Assembly: GCF_000250675.2 (NCBI RefSeq)
Contig: NC_018681.1
Coordinates: forward strand, 4,340,001 to 4,404,000
Reading direction: 5' to 3'
DNA length: 64,000 bases
DNA from: Nocardia brasiliensis ATCC 700358
GTDB taxonomy: Bacteria > Actinomycetota > Actinomycetes > Mycobacteriales > Mycobacteriaceae
Positions 25,306 through 33,429 of this stretch are shown here, piece after piece. Position 1 is the first letter of the stretch. Each line of letters opens with the position of its first letter. Position numbers and translations under genes: made by a program. Below the pieces are notes generated by a model. It was given only the letters and a program-made list of their open reading frames with translations, ran no database searches and was not told the origin of the DNA.

Positions 25306-26858
25306 GACAAGACATGAACGAGACAGCAGCGCCGCTGTACGAGGTCGCCGTGATCGGGGCGGGTCCGGGCGGTATCGCCGCGGGTGTGAAACTGCGCCGG
25401 GCGGGCATCGACGATTTCATCGTGCTCGAGCGCTCCGACGAGGTCGGCGGCAGCTGGCACGAGAACCACTATCCGGGGCTCGGCGTCGATATCCCAGCGC
25501 TGGCCTACCAGTATTCCTTCGCCCGCAAAGCGAATTGGAGCCGGGTCTTTCCGCACGGCGCGGAGGTCGAGCAGTACCACATCGACGTGGCGCGGCGATT
25601 CGGCGTGCGTGCTCGAGTGCGGTTCGGCGCCGAGGTCGAGCGGGAGGAGTGGGACGAACACGCTGGCTACTGGAGGTTGTTCCTCGCCGATGGGTCCATC
25701 GTCAGCGCACGATTCGTGATCAGCGCGGTGGGCGCGTTCGTCCGGCCGAAGACCGAGGTGGGCATCGCCGGTGTGCGTGCCTTCAAGGGAAAGGTCCTGC
25801 GGCCCAGTAGTTGGGATCACGACTACGATCTGTCGGGCAAGACGGTGGGCATCATCGGCACCGGTGCCAGTGCGGTGCAGATCATTCCGTCCATCGCGCC
25901 GGAGGTCGGCAAGCTGACGGTCTTCCAGCGCACTCCGGTCTGGTCGTTGCCGAAGCCCGATTTTCGTATTCCCGGTGCGCTGCAACGGGTCCTGGCGGTA
26001 CCTGGAATTCAGCCCGTGTTGCACGGCGGGGCGCTGGTGGTGATCGATCTCGCGTTGCGTGCGGTGGTCGGGCTGCCCGGGGGCGTGGTGCATCCGGCGA
26101 TGGACCGTTTCGATGCCGGCTGCCGTGCGCTGTACCGGCGTTATCTGGCGCGGGTGGTCACCGACCCGCAGACCAGGACGGCGTTGACGCCCGATTTCGG
26201 TCTGGTGGCGAAGCGGCCCACCTTGTCGAACAGCTACCTGCGGGCCTACAACCGGGACAACGTGGCCCTGGTGACGACGCCGATCGAGAAGATCACGCCG
26301 ACGGGAGTCCGCACCGGCGACAAGACGCTGCATCGGTTGGACGCCCTCATTCTGGCCACCGGCTACGAGGTCTTCTCCGACCCGGAGACGTACCGGCCGG
26401 GAACCATACTGGGCCGCAACGGATTCGACCTGGCCAAGTTCTATCGCGAAGAGGGTTTGCAGGCGTATCAGAGCGTCTCGGTGCACGGCCTGCCGAATCG
26501 GTGGACCCTGGTCGGCCCGTACTCGTGGACCGGTTCGGGTTGGCACGCGTTCGTGGAGATGACCGCCGACCACGCCGTGCGCGCGATCGCCGAGACGCGC
26601 AGGCGGGGTGCGCTCTGGTGCGAGGTGCGCAAGGAAGCGGCGGACGCATATCACCGCACGGTGTACCGGCGGGGTGAGTCGTTGCGCTACTACCTGGCCG
26701 AACTCAACGGCCATGTGCCGACCTACTACCGGAACTCGCAGGGGGACACCACCTATGTCCGGCCGTCGGGGTTCTTCGAGGCCCGGCGGGGCAATCGCCG
26801 GTTTCCGCTCGACGACTACCGGTACGAGGTGCAGGTCCCGGCGGGAGTTCCGGCATGA
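25302..26858 (+). CDS. Flavin monooxygenase, BVMO-type, with altered fingerprint
   Basis: The 518-residue protein has two Rossmann loops: FAD at VIGAGPGGIAAG near the N-terminus and NADPH at IIGTGASAVQIIP. The Baeyer-Villiger fingerprint FxGxxxHxxxW reads FKGKVLRPSSW here, so the conserved His is Arg167. The rest fits EtaA/MymA-like enzymes, including GGSWHENHYPGLGVDIP. It would insert oxygen into ketones, or oxidise S/N atoms if the fingerprint change alters specificity. ATG 25302 overlaps the SDR stop; a second ATG at 25314 is also possible. Its stop overlaps the hydrolase start (ATGA at 26855). Confidence 0.9.
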   Translation: MRQDMNETAAPLYEVAVIGAGPGGIAAGVKLRRAGIDDFIVLERSDEVGGSWHENHYPGLGVDIPALAYQYSFARKANWSRVFPHGAEVEQYHIDVARRFGVRARVRFGAEVEREEWDEHAGYWRLFLADGSIVSARFVISAVGAFVRPKTEVGIAGVRAFKGKVLRPSSWDHDYDLSGKTVGIIGTGASAVQIIPSIAPEVGKLTVFQRTPVWSLPKPDFRIPGALQRVLAVPGIQPVLHGGALVVIDLALRAVVGLPGGVVHPAMDRFDAGCRALYRRYLARVVTDPQTRTALTPDFGLVAKRPTLSNSYLRAYNRDNVALVTTPIEKITPTGVRTGDKTLHRLDALILATGYEVFSDPETYRPGTILGRNGFDLAKFYREEGLQAYQSVSVHGLPNRWTLVGPYSWTGSGWHAFVEMTADHAVRAIAETRRRGALWCEVRKEAADAYHRTVYRRGESLRYYLAELNGHVPTYYRNSQGDTTYVRPSGFFEARRGNRRFPLDDYRYEVQVPAGVPA

Positions 26859-27889
26859 CCGGCGCGGCGGCCGCGGTGCAGGTCGAATTCGCGAGCCGGG
26901 CCGGCCTTCGGCTGCGGGTTGCGCACGCGCTCCTGCGTGCCACGCTGCGTCCGGCCGTCGACGGGCTGTGCGTCCTCGCCGAAAGCGGACCGCTGCGCGG
27001 CACTCGGGCCTTCCGGATCGCCAATCTCGCGGACCTGCTGGCCATTCCGCTGCGCCCGGCGCGGGGTACGCGGCGACGCGCCGTGCTGTTCCCCGACTTT
27101 CGCGCCGAATGGCTCTGGCACCGGGACGATCACGGCCCCGACGACACCGCGCAGGGCGCGGCGATCCTCTACTTTCACGGCGGCGGGTTCCTGGCGGGCG
27201 GGTTGCACAGCCACCGCCGGCTGGCCGCACGGATCGCACGGGCGGCTGGTGTCGCGCTGTTGAACGTGGACTACCGCCAACTGCCCAAGGGCCATTTCAC
27301 CGACACGGTCGACGACGCGGTCACCGCCTACCGGTACCTGCTCGACCGCGGATTCACCCCCGACCGCGTGGTCTTCGCCGGTGATTCGGCGGGCGGAGGC
27401 CTGACTTTCGCGGCCGCACTCGCCGCTCGGGCCCGGGCGCTGCCGCTGCCCGCCGCCATCGCCGCGATCGCGCCGTTCGCCGACCTCGACCCGGCAATCC
27501 GGCGGGCGCACCCGAACGATCGGCACGACGCGCTGCTGTCGGCCCGGGCGCTGGCGGTGCCCGCACTGCTCGGCTTCGCGCGCGACGGCGTGCTCGATCC
27601 GCTGTGGTCGCCGATCAATCACGACTTCACCGGCATGCCACCGACATTGATCCAGGTGAGCAATCTCGAGGTGCTGCTGCCCGATGCCGAGGCGCTCGCC
27701 CGGCGCTGCGCCACGGCGGGCGTGCCACACACATTGCAGGTCTGGGACAACGCGATTCATGTATTCCACGCGGGCGCGGACCTGCTGCCGGATGCCCGTG
27801 CCGCCGTCGCCGAGCTGGGCGCGTTCGTGCGGCGCGCGCTCGACACCGCGGCCGCCGGCCGCGGCACCGACCGGACCACCGCGGCCTGA
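26855..27889 (+). CDS. Alpha/beta hydrolase of the hormone-sensitive lipase family
   Basis: The 344-residue protein has the HSL-family oxyanion motif HGGGF (His108 onward) and nucleophile elbow GDSAGG with Ser178; the DAIHVF-like segment near the end (WDNAIHVFHAG) supplies the catalytic His. It is a cytosolic esterase for short or medium esters. Sandwiched between two Baeyer-Villiger-type enzymes and overlapping the first by four bases, it is well placed to cleave the ester or lactone that they form. LipR has the same relative position in mymA-type loci. Confidence 0.92.
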   Translation: MTGAAAAVQVEFASRAGLRLRVAHALLRATLRPAVDGLCVLAESGPLRGTRAFRIANLADLLAIPLRPARGTRRRAVLFPDFRAEWLWHRDDHGPDDTAQGAAILYFHGGGFLAGGLHSHRRLAARIARAAGVALLNVDYRQLPKGHFTDTVDDAVTAYRYLLDRGFTPDRVVFAGDSAGGGLTFAAALAARARALPLPAAIAAIAPFADLDPAIRRAHPNDRHDALLSARALAVPALLGFARDGVLDPLWSPINHDFTGMPPTLIQVSNLEVLLPDAEALARRCATAGVPHTLQVWDNAIHVFHAGADLLPDARAAVAELGAFVRRALDTAAAGRGTDRTTAA

Positions 27890-27917
27890 CCGGCCGCACG
27901 ACCACGAGCAGGTTCCC

Positions 27918-29480
27918 ATGAGCTCCACCAGCACACCCGACTTCGACGTGCTCGTCATCGGTGCGGGATTCGGCGGCCTCGGCACCGGCGCGGCGCTGCG
28001 CCGGGCGGGCATCGACAACTTTCTGATCATCGACAAATGGCAGCGGGTCGGCGGTACCTGGAACGCCAACACCTATCCCGGTGTGGCCGTGGATGTTCCG
28101 TCGCCGATCTACAACTTCTCGTTCCAGCAGCGCTCCCGGTGGTCCCGGTTCTTCGCGCCGGGCGCCGAAATCCAGCGTTACGCCGAGGAAGTGGCGGATC
28201 GGCAGGGCCTGCGTGACAAACTGCGGCTCGGTTGCGGGGCGATGCGGGCGCGGTTCGACGAGGCCACCGATCAGTGGCGGGTGCTGACCACCGACGGGGA
28301 CGAGATCACCGCACGCTTCCTGGTGAGCGCCGTAGGTGCGCTCGAACAGCCGAAGCCGCCCGCCATCGCCGGACTCGACCGGTACACGGGCACGCTCATG
28401 CATACCGCGCGGTGGGACCACTCCTATGACTACCGCGGCAAACGCGTTGCGGTGATCGGCACCGGAGCGACCGCGCTGCAAGTGATTCCGCGGCTGGCCG
28501 AGCAGGCCGACCAGCTGACGGTCTTCCAGCGGACCGCCATCTGGGTGGCGCCCAAACCCGATTTCGCGTTGGGCCGGATCGGTCATCGGGCGCTGGACTT
28601 CCCGCCGACGCAGCAGGCGATCCGGCTGATCGGCAATGCCGCCGTGAACGCGTTCCTCGGGATCGGCCTGGCGCTGTCGGACTATCCGCGCCTGACCTCG
28701 GCGGTGCTCGGCGCGGGTGAAGCGGCGCTGAAGGCCTACCTGTTCACCCAGGTGCGTGATCGCGGCCTGCGCCGCGCCCTGACCCCGACCTATCGGCTGG
28801 GGTGCAAACGTCCCTCAATTTCCAACAACTATTTCAAGACGTATACCCGGCCCCACGTCGACCTGGTCACCACGGCAATCGAACGCTGCACCGAACAGGG
28901 CATCGTCACCGCGGACGGCACACACCGCGAGTTCGACATGGTGGTGACCGCCACCGGATTCCAGGTGATGGACAAGGGTGCTACGCCGCCATATCCCGTA
29001 CATGGCTGTGGTGGCACCGAATTGGGGGAGTACTGGGACACCCATCGATACCAGGCTTACGAGGGCGTGTCGGTGCCCGGATTCCCCAACATGTTCCACA
29101 TCTTCGGGCCCTACGGTTACGCGCCGGGTTCGGTGATCCCGCTGATCGAAGCCACCGCCGCCCACAGCAGCCGGGTGATCGCGGAGGCGTTGCGCCGCGG
29201 TGCGACCCGGGCCGAGATCCGCCGGGAGCCACACGAGGAGTACTTCGCTCGCATGTATGCCCGCAACAAGAACACCTATCTGTTCAAGCAGGGCTGTGCG
29301 GAATCCCGCACGTACTACATCAACTACCAGGGCGACGGACCGGCCTTCCGGGCCACCACGCAGCTCGGAATGTATTGGAGCAACCGGCATTTCCCGCTCG
29401 ACCACTACCGATACACGACTTCCCGGATGGTGCCTGCCGCCGGCGACGCCCCGGCGCGCCAGAGCATCGTCACGCACTGA
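27918..29480 (+). CDS. Flavin monooxygenase, BVMO-type
   Basis: The 520-residue enzyme has VIGAGFGGLGTG for FAD, GGTWNANTYPGVAVDVP, an NADPH loop VIGTGATALQVIP and a fingerprint YTGTLMHTARWD, which keeps the conserved Gly, His and Trp but has Tyr for Phe. This is close to functional Baeyer-Villiger enzymes. It starts 28 bases after the hydrolase, with only a weak AGCAGG ribosome site, so coupling may be important. It would convert a ketone to an ester with NADPH and oxygen. Substrate range is unknown; sequence similarity to the neighbours is moderate, arguing for different substrates. Confidence 0.92.
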   Translation: MSSTSTPDFDVLVIGAGFGGLGTGAALRRAGIDNFLIIDKWQRVGGTWNANTYPGVAVDVPSPIYNFSFQQRSRWSRFFAPGAEIQRYAEEVADRQGLRDKLRLGCGAMRARFDEATDQWRVLTTDGDEITARFLVSAVGALEQPKPPAIAGLDRYTGTLMHTARWDHSYDYRGKRVAVIGTGATALQVIPRLAEQADQLTVFQRTAIWVAPKPDFALGRIGHRALDFPPTQQAIRLIGNAAVNAFLGIGLALSDYPRLTSAVLGAGEAALKAYLFTQVRDRGLRRALTPTYRLGCKRPSISNNYFKTYTRPHVDLVTTAIERCTEQGIVTADGTHREFDMVVTATGFQVMDKGATPPYPVHGCGGTELGEYWDTHRYQAYEGVSVPGFPNMFHIFGPYGYAPGSVIPLIEATAAHSSRVIAEALRRGATRAEIRREPHEEYFARMYARNKNTYLFKQGCAESRTYYINYQGDGPAFRATTQLGMYWSNRHFPLDHYRYTTSRMVPAAGDAPARQSIVTH

Positions 29481-29502
29481 GCCCAATCCAGCATCGGAGA
29501 CG

Positions 29503-30138
29503 ATCACGAGTATCACCTCGTTCCTGCACACCCAACACGCCGCGGCGACACCGGTCGATGATTCCGTCTTCGACACGGCCGCACTGGTTTTCACCGTCGA
29601 GCGGGTGCTCGACGCACCCCGCTGGGCGGTGTGGACCGCACTGGACGACGATCAGGCCTGGCGCTGGTTGCCGATTCCGTGTGTGGGCGTACGTTACGAC
29701 TCGCCCGAGCGTGGGGCGGGCGTGATCCGCGAAATGGGATCGGTGTTCGATCCGCTCCGCTTCGGGTGGGTGGAGCGCGAGCGGTTCTGGCGGCACGAGC
29801 CGGGGCACCGCATCACCTTCGGTGTGGTGAGCGGAAACTGGTCGCAGTTCCTGCTGGTCCGGCAGTACGCCGAGGACATGACCTTCACCGATCTCGGCGC
29901 CGATCGCACCAGGGTCGTGTGGACGGTGGCGGTCACTCCGCGGCTGCCGCTGCGCTTCTCCACCTGGTTCCCGCCGCTGTGGCGGGCCGCGTACCGGATC
30001 GGCGGAGTCGGCCCGCTGTTCGCCCGTCGCGTCGCGCAGGTCGCGCAGACGAGTTCGTCACCGGTGTGGCCGATCTCCGCCAACGGGCGACCGGCCGCCG
30101 AACTGACCGGGCAGCGCGCCGAAGAGGACGTGAAATGA
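29503..30138 (+). CDS. SRPBCC-fold protein, start codon unclear
   Basis: The frame encodes about 211 residues with START/SRPBCC features: FTVERVLDAPRWAVWTALDDD at the front and a series of beta strands ending in a long C-terminal helix. It shares the operon: it begins about 22 bases after the monooxygenase stop and overlaps the next monooxygenase by four bases (ATGA at 30135). No ATG, GTG or TTG exists in frame before the conserved domain. GGAGA at 29496 is followed by ATC codons at 29503 and 29512 and a CTG at 29524, so a noncanonical start or a point mutation is indicated. SRPBCC proteins bind hydrophobic ligands; here perhaps the pathway ketone or ester. Confidence 0.72.
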   Translation: MTSITSFLHTQHAAATPVDDSVFDTAALVFTVERVLDAPRWAVWTALDDDQAWRWLPIPCVGVRYDSPERGAGVIREMGSVFDPLRFGWVERERFWRHEPGHRITFGVVSGNWSQFLLVRQYAEDMTFTDLGADRTRVVWTVAVTPRLPLRFSTWFPPLWRAAYRIGGVGPLFARRVAQVAQTSSSPVWPISANGRPAAELTGQRAEEDVK

Positions 30139-31724
30139 CCGAAACCAAGAGCGCCACACCGCAATACGAAGTCATTGTGATCGGTGCGGGCATCGGCGGC
30201 ATCTGTGCCGGGGTGAAGCTGCAGGAGATCGGGATCGACGACTTCCTGATCGTCGACCGCGTCGGCGGACTGGGCGGCACCTGGTACAGCCACAGCTATC
30301 CGGACGCGGGCTGCGATATTCCCAGCACCACCTACCAGTTCTCGTTCGCCCGCAAACCCGACTGGGACCGGTTGTTCGCCAAGCGCGATCAGATCCTCGA
30401 GTACCTGCGGGAGGTCGCCGCCGACTACGACCTCCCGCGGCGAATGCGGTTCCACACCACCATCGTTCGTGAGGAATGGGACGACCGCGACGCCCTCTGG
30501 CGGCTGCACGTGGACTCCGGTGAGGTGCTCACGGCCCGGTTCGTGATCAGTGCGGTCGGCGCCTACATCAACGCGAAGACCACACCGGATATCCCCGGAC
30601 TCGACTCCTACGCAGGGGTTTCCATGCATCCGGCGACCTGGAACCACGATTACGACTTCACCGGTAAGCGCGTGGCCATCATCGGCGTGGGCGCCAGCAC
30701 GATGCAGATCGCGCCGACACTCGCCGCTCAGGTCGAACGCCTGGATATCTATCAGCGCACTCCACAGGTGTATCTGCCGAAGCCGGACTTCGTGCTGCGG
30801 CCGTGGATGCAGCGGATGCTCGCGCTGCCCGGTGGTTCGGCGCTCGTCAACGGGCTCGCTCAGGGCGTGATCGACTCGGCGCTGCGGGTGGCGGTGTTCA
30901 CTCCCGCGCCGCTGTGGAAGCTGGGCGCGCGCCTGGTCGATGCGGCCGGACGCAACGCCTACGCGGGATGGGTGCGAATCAAGGTGCGGGACAAGGAGGT
31001 CCGTAAACAGCTGCGGCCGGACTTCGGCATCGTGTGCATCCGCGGCGGCGCGGGTGGGGACTACCTGCCCACGCTCAACCGCGACAACGTCGAGCTGATC
31101 ACCGCGGGCATCGGCGAGATCACGCCGCACGCGATCCGCAGCGCGGACGGTGTCGAGCGGGAGATCGACGCGCTGGTGCTGGCCACCGGCTACGAGGTGT
31201 TCTCCGATCCGGAGAGCTACAAGCCCGGCACGGTGCTCGGTCGTGCCGGGTTCGACCTCGGGGTGTTCTACAACACCGAGGAGTTGAAGGCCTACTACAG
31301 CACCTCGGTGGCCGGTGTGCCGAATCGGTTCATCATGATCGGCCCGTACTCGTGGACCGGTACCGCGTTCCACTATTTCGTGGAGAACGCGATGCGGCAC
31401 ATCGCGACGGTCATCGACGAGACCCGCCGGCGCGGCGCCACGGTGGTGGAGGTGCGGCCGCAGGCCCAGGAACGCTTCCACCGAGAGATGCTGCGCAGCG
31501 GCCGAAACCTGTCCTATTACTTGGAAACTCGGTGCGAGGGGTCGAACAGTTACTTCATCAACTCGCAGGGGAAGTCCCCGTATCTGCGGCCGTGGTCGCT
31601 GCTGAAGACCTATCGCAGAGCGACTCGTTTCGACCGCGAGGATTACAGCTACCGCAGTCCAGTGCGTGACGCCGACCCGATCGTCGCGCCGGATATCGAA
31701 CTGGCGGCGGCCGAACTGTCGTAG
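30135..31724 (+). CDS. Flavin monooxygenase, BVMO-type (third copy)
   Basis: The 529-residue protein has VIGAGIGGICAG for FAD, GGTWYSHSYPDAGCDIP, IIGVGASTMQIAP for NADPH and the fingerprint YAGVSMHPATWN, which retains Gly, His and Trp. It resembles the enzyme at 25302 in the C-terminal half (LATGYEVFSDPE and IGPYSWTG are shared), so those two are probably more closely related to each other than to the one between them. It closes the run. The overlap with the SRPBCC gene suggests that the two are produced in fixed ratio. Confidence 0.92.
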   Translation: MTETKSATPQYEVIVIGAGIGGICAGVKLQEIGIDDFLIVDRVGGLGGTWYSHSYPDAGCDIPSTTYQFSFARKPDWDRLFAKRDQILEYLREVAADYDLPRRMRFHTTIVREEWDDRDALWRLHVDSGEVLTARFVISAVGAYINAKTTPDIPGLDSYAGVSMHPATWNHDYDFTGKRVAIIGVGASTMQIAPTLAAQVERLDIYQRTPQVYLPKPDFVLRPWMQRMLALPGGSALVNGLAQGVIDSALRVAVFTPAPLWKLGARLVDAAGRNAYAGWVRIKVRDKEVRKQLRPDFGIVCIRGGAGGDYLPTLNRDNVELITAGIGEITPHAIRSADGVEREIDALVLATGYEVFSDPESYKPGTVLGRAGFDLGVFYNTEELKAYYSTSVAGVPNRFIMIGPYSWTGTAFHYFVENAMRHIATVIDETRRRGATVVEVRPQAQERFHREMLRSGRNLSYYLETRCEGSNSYFINSQGKSPYLRPWSLLKTYRRATRFDREDYSYRSPVRDADPIVAPDIELAAAELS

Positions 31725-31746
31725 CCGGACGAGACGTGTGCGCGCG

Positions 31747-31884
31747 TCACGCAGGGATCGCCGCGGTGAGCGAGTAACTCAGCCCGAGCGCGGCGATCAC
31801 CACCACCAGCAGCAGCGCCAACAGCATTCCGGGCACGTTGTCGATGAGGGCCGGTTCGTTGCGGTCGGTGCGCGATACTGCCAT
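31747..31884 (-). CDS. Small membrane protein (45 residues)
   Basis: The short gene encodes MAVSRTDRNEPALIDNVPG followed by one hydrophobic span (MLLALLLVVVIAALGLSYSL) and a short Ala/Pro tail. A GGAGG ribosome site sits eight bases before the ATG, so it is probably translated. It is a single-span protein with a polar N-terminal arm; I do not recognise the family. It is convergent with the BVMO cluster and is followed by no same-strand gene to the left before 26 kb. Confidence 0.65.
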   Translation of the reverse strand: MAVSRTDRNEPALIDNVPGMLLALLLVVVIAALGLSYSLTAAIPA

Positions 31885-32011
31885 GAGATTGACCTCCGGT
31901 AATCGGGCGTGGTGTATTGCTGCGATTCCCTGTTGCGCGAGGGTCAAACATCGACGGATGTGACTTGTGTCCAGTGCTGTGGGCCGACCGTCCCGGACCG
32001 GGGTCGCGGTG

Positions 32012-33217
32012 TCAGAACAGGCCCGCACCGGCGAGGTCGGCGAACCGGCTGCCGCCGCTGAACCACTCGGCGTTGCCGAACGTGTCGTCGGCGCCGAACG
32101 TGCGGGTGCCGCTGTCGCCGAACCAATCGAAGGTCTGGCCGCCGTCGCCGCCGATCATGTCGGTGACGTCGGAGGCGTTGTCCCAGCCGCTGTCGCCGAA
32201 CCAATCGAAGCTGTCGTCGCTGCTGAACGGGTCGCTGCCGTACGGGTCGCCGGTGCCGAACAGATCACCGAAGGGGTCACCGGAGGCGTCGTCTCGACCA
32301 TCACCGAGCCAGTCGAATCCATCGCCCGCCTCGTCCGGGCCTGACGAATCGCTGCCATCGCCGAACAGGTCGGTGTAATCGCCGCTGAACGGGTCGTCGC
32401 CGTCGAAAGAATTGTCGCCGAACGGATCATCCGGCTGCGAAGTATCGCCGCTTTGGTCGTCGCCGAACCAATCCGATCCGTCGCCGGGCGCGGTTTGCTG
32501 ATCGTCGCCGCTCGGTTTCTCCGGTTTCGGCCGAGGTGCGCCCGGACGGTTCGGCCGATCGTCGGGGTCACCTTTTTGCGGGGTGCTGTCGGACGGCGAC
32601 TCCGCGTTGTCCGGCTTTCCACGCTGATACATCTTGTTGAGTTCGCCGACTTCGCTTTTGCCCAGCGGGCTGGGCCCGTCACCGCACCTGTTGACGACGC
32701 TGGCCATGATGCTGCACCCGCTGTCGTTGTGATCGAGGCCGATGGCGTGCAGCAGTTCGTGTCCGGCGATCTCGGTGCGGTCGGCCGGGTCGAAGCCGCT
32801 GTTCTTGGGGTCGAGTTTGACGAACGGACCGTTGTCCCAGCCACCCAGGCCTGCGACATCGCCTTGGAAATGTTCGTTGCTGATATCGATCGCGCCATTT
32901 CCCGTTCCCGGTTTCAGCACGATGTTCAGACCGGGCGTCGCGTTCAGATGCTTGACCGCGTTCTCGATCCCGGGATCATGAATCTTGTTGTTGTAGTGAA
33001 TGATCGCCCGGCCGTCTTTGTCGTACCCCTGAATCTTCGCCCGAAAGTCGAAACTCGCCGCCTGCGCAACCCCGGCGGTCGTCGCGCTCAGACTCAACCC
33101 CGCAGGCGTGAGCAACGCTCCGGCCAGCAACGTGGCGAACAGCCGGGGCCGCCCATTCCCCGGCGCCTGCGCAATCCGATGCTTCCCCCGATAGCGACGA
33201 CTGCCCACATCAAGCAT
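32012..33217 (-). CDS. Secreted zinc metalloprotease with acidic DxFGD-repeat tail
   Basis: The 401-residue product starts with a basic region and hydrophobic core (RLFATLLAGALLTPAGLSL) ending AGVAQA, a Sec signal of about 53 residues. The mature enzyme has HELLHAIGLDH (His153, Glu154, His157, His163), the extended HExxHxxGxxH zinc site of metzincins and snapalysin-like proteases, followed by CSIMAS, a Met-turn candidate. From about residue 205 the protein changes to a Pro/Asp-rich linker and then an acidic tail with repeated D-x-F-G-D units (DWFGDD, DPFGDN, DLFGDG, DPFGDL, DWFGDS). The tail makes up nearly half of the protein. GGAGG ten bases upstream supports the start. Calcium binding by the tail is my inference. 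Confidence 0.85.
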   Translation of the reverse strand: MLDVGSRRYRGKHRIAQAPGNGRPRLFATLLAGALLTPAGLSLSATTAGVAQAASFDFRAKIQGYDKDGRAIIHYNNKIHDPGIENAVKHLNATPGLNIVLKPGTGNGAIDISNEHFQGDVAGLGGWDNGPFVKLDPKNSGFDPADRTEIAGHELLHAIGLDHNDSGCSIMASVVNRCGDGPSPLGKSEVGELNKMYQRGKPDNAESPSDSTPQKGDPDDRPNRPGAPRPKPEKPSGDDQQTAPGDGSDWFGDDQSGDTSQPDDPFGDNSFDGDDPFSGDYTDLFGDGSDSSGPDEAGDGFDWLGDGRDDASGDPFGDLFGTGDPYGSDPFSSDDSFDWFGDSGWDNASDVTDMIGGDGGQTFDWFGDSGTRTFGADDTFGNAEWFSGGSRFADLAGAGLF

Positions 33218-33429
33218 GACCTGAAGACCTCCGAATATCAGCGAACGGGCTCCACGACACGGCCCGGCGGCGTCGACAGTACTGGTGGAAACGCGCCGAT
33301 GCGCAAACTATAAGCCGCAGCTAAACACGCGAAAAAGGTCTCGGCGCAACGTATTTAAGCACCGTCTGCAACGACGTTAGTTCGCGGGAAATGCGCGCGG
33401 TAGTCAGATCCGGGCGATTACGGTGGCGT

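Noticed and set aside
31966..32378. Plus-strand Ser/Pro/Asn-rich frames opposite the metalloprotease tail
   Set aside because: These are the reverse of the DxFGD repeat DNA and have no ribosome site or independent features.
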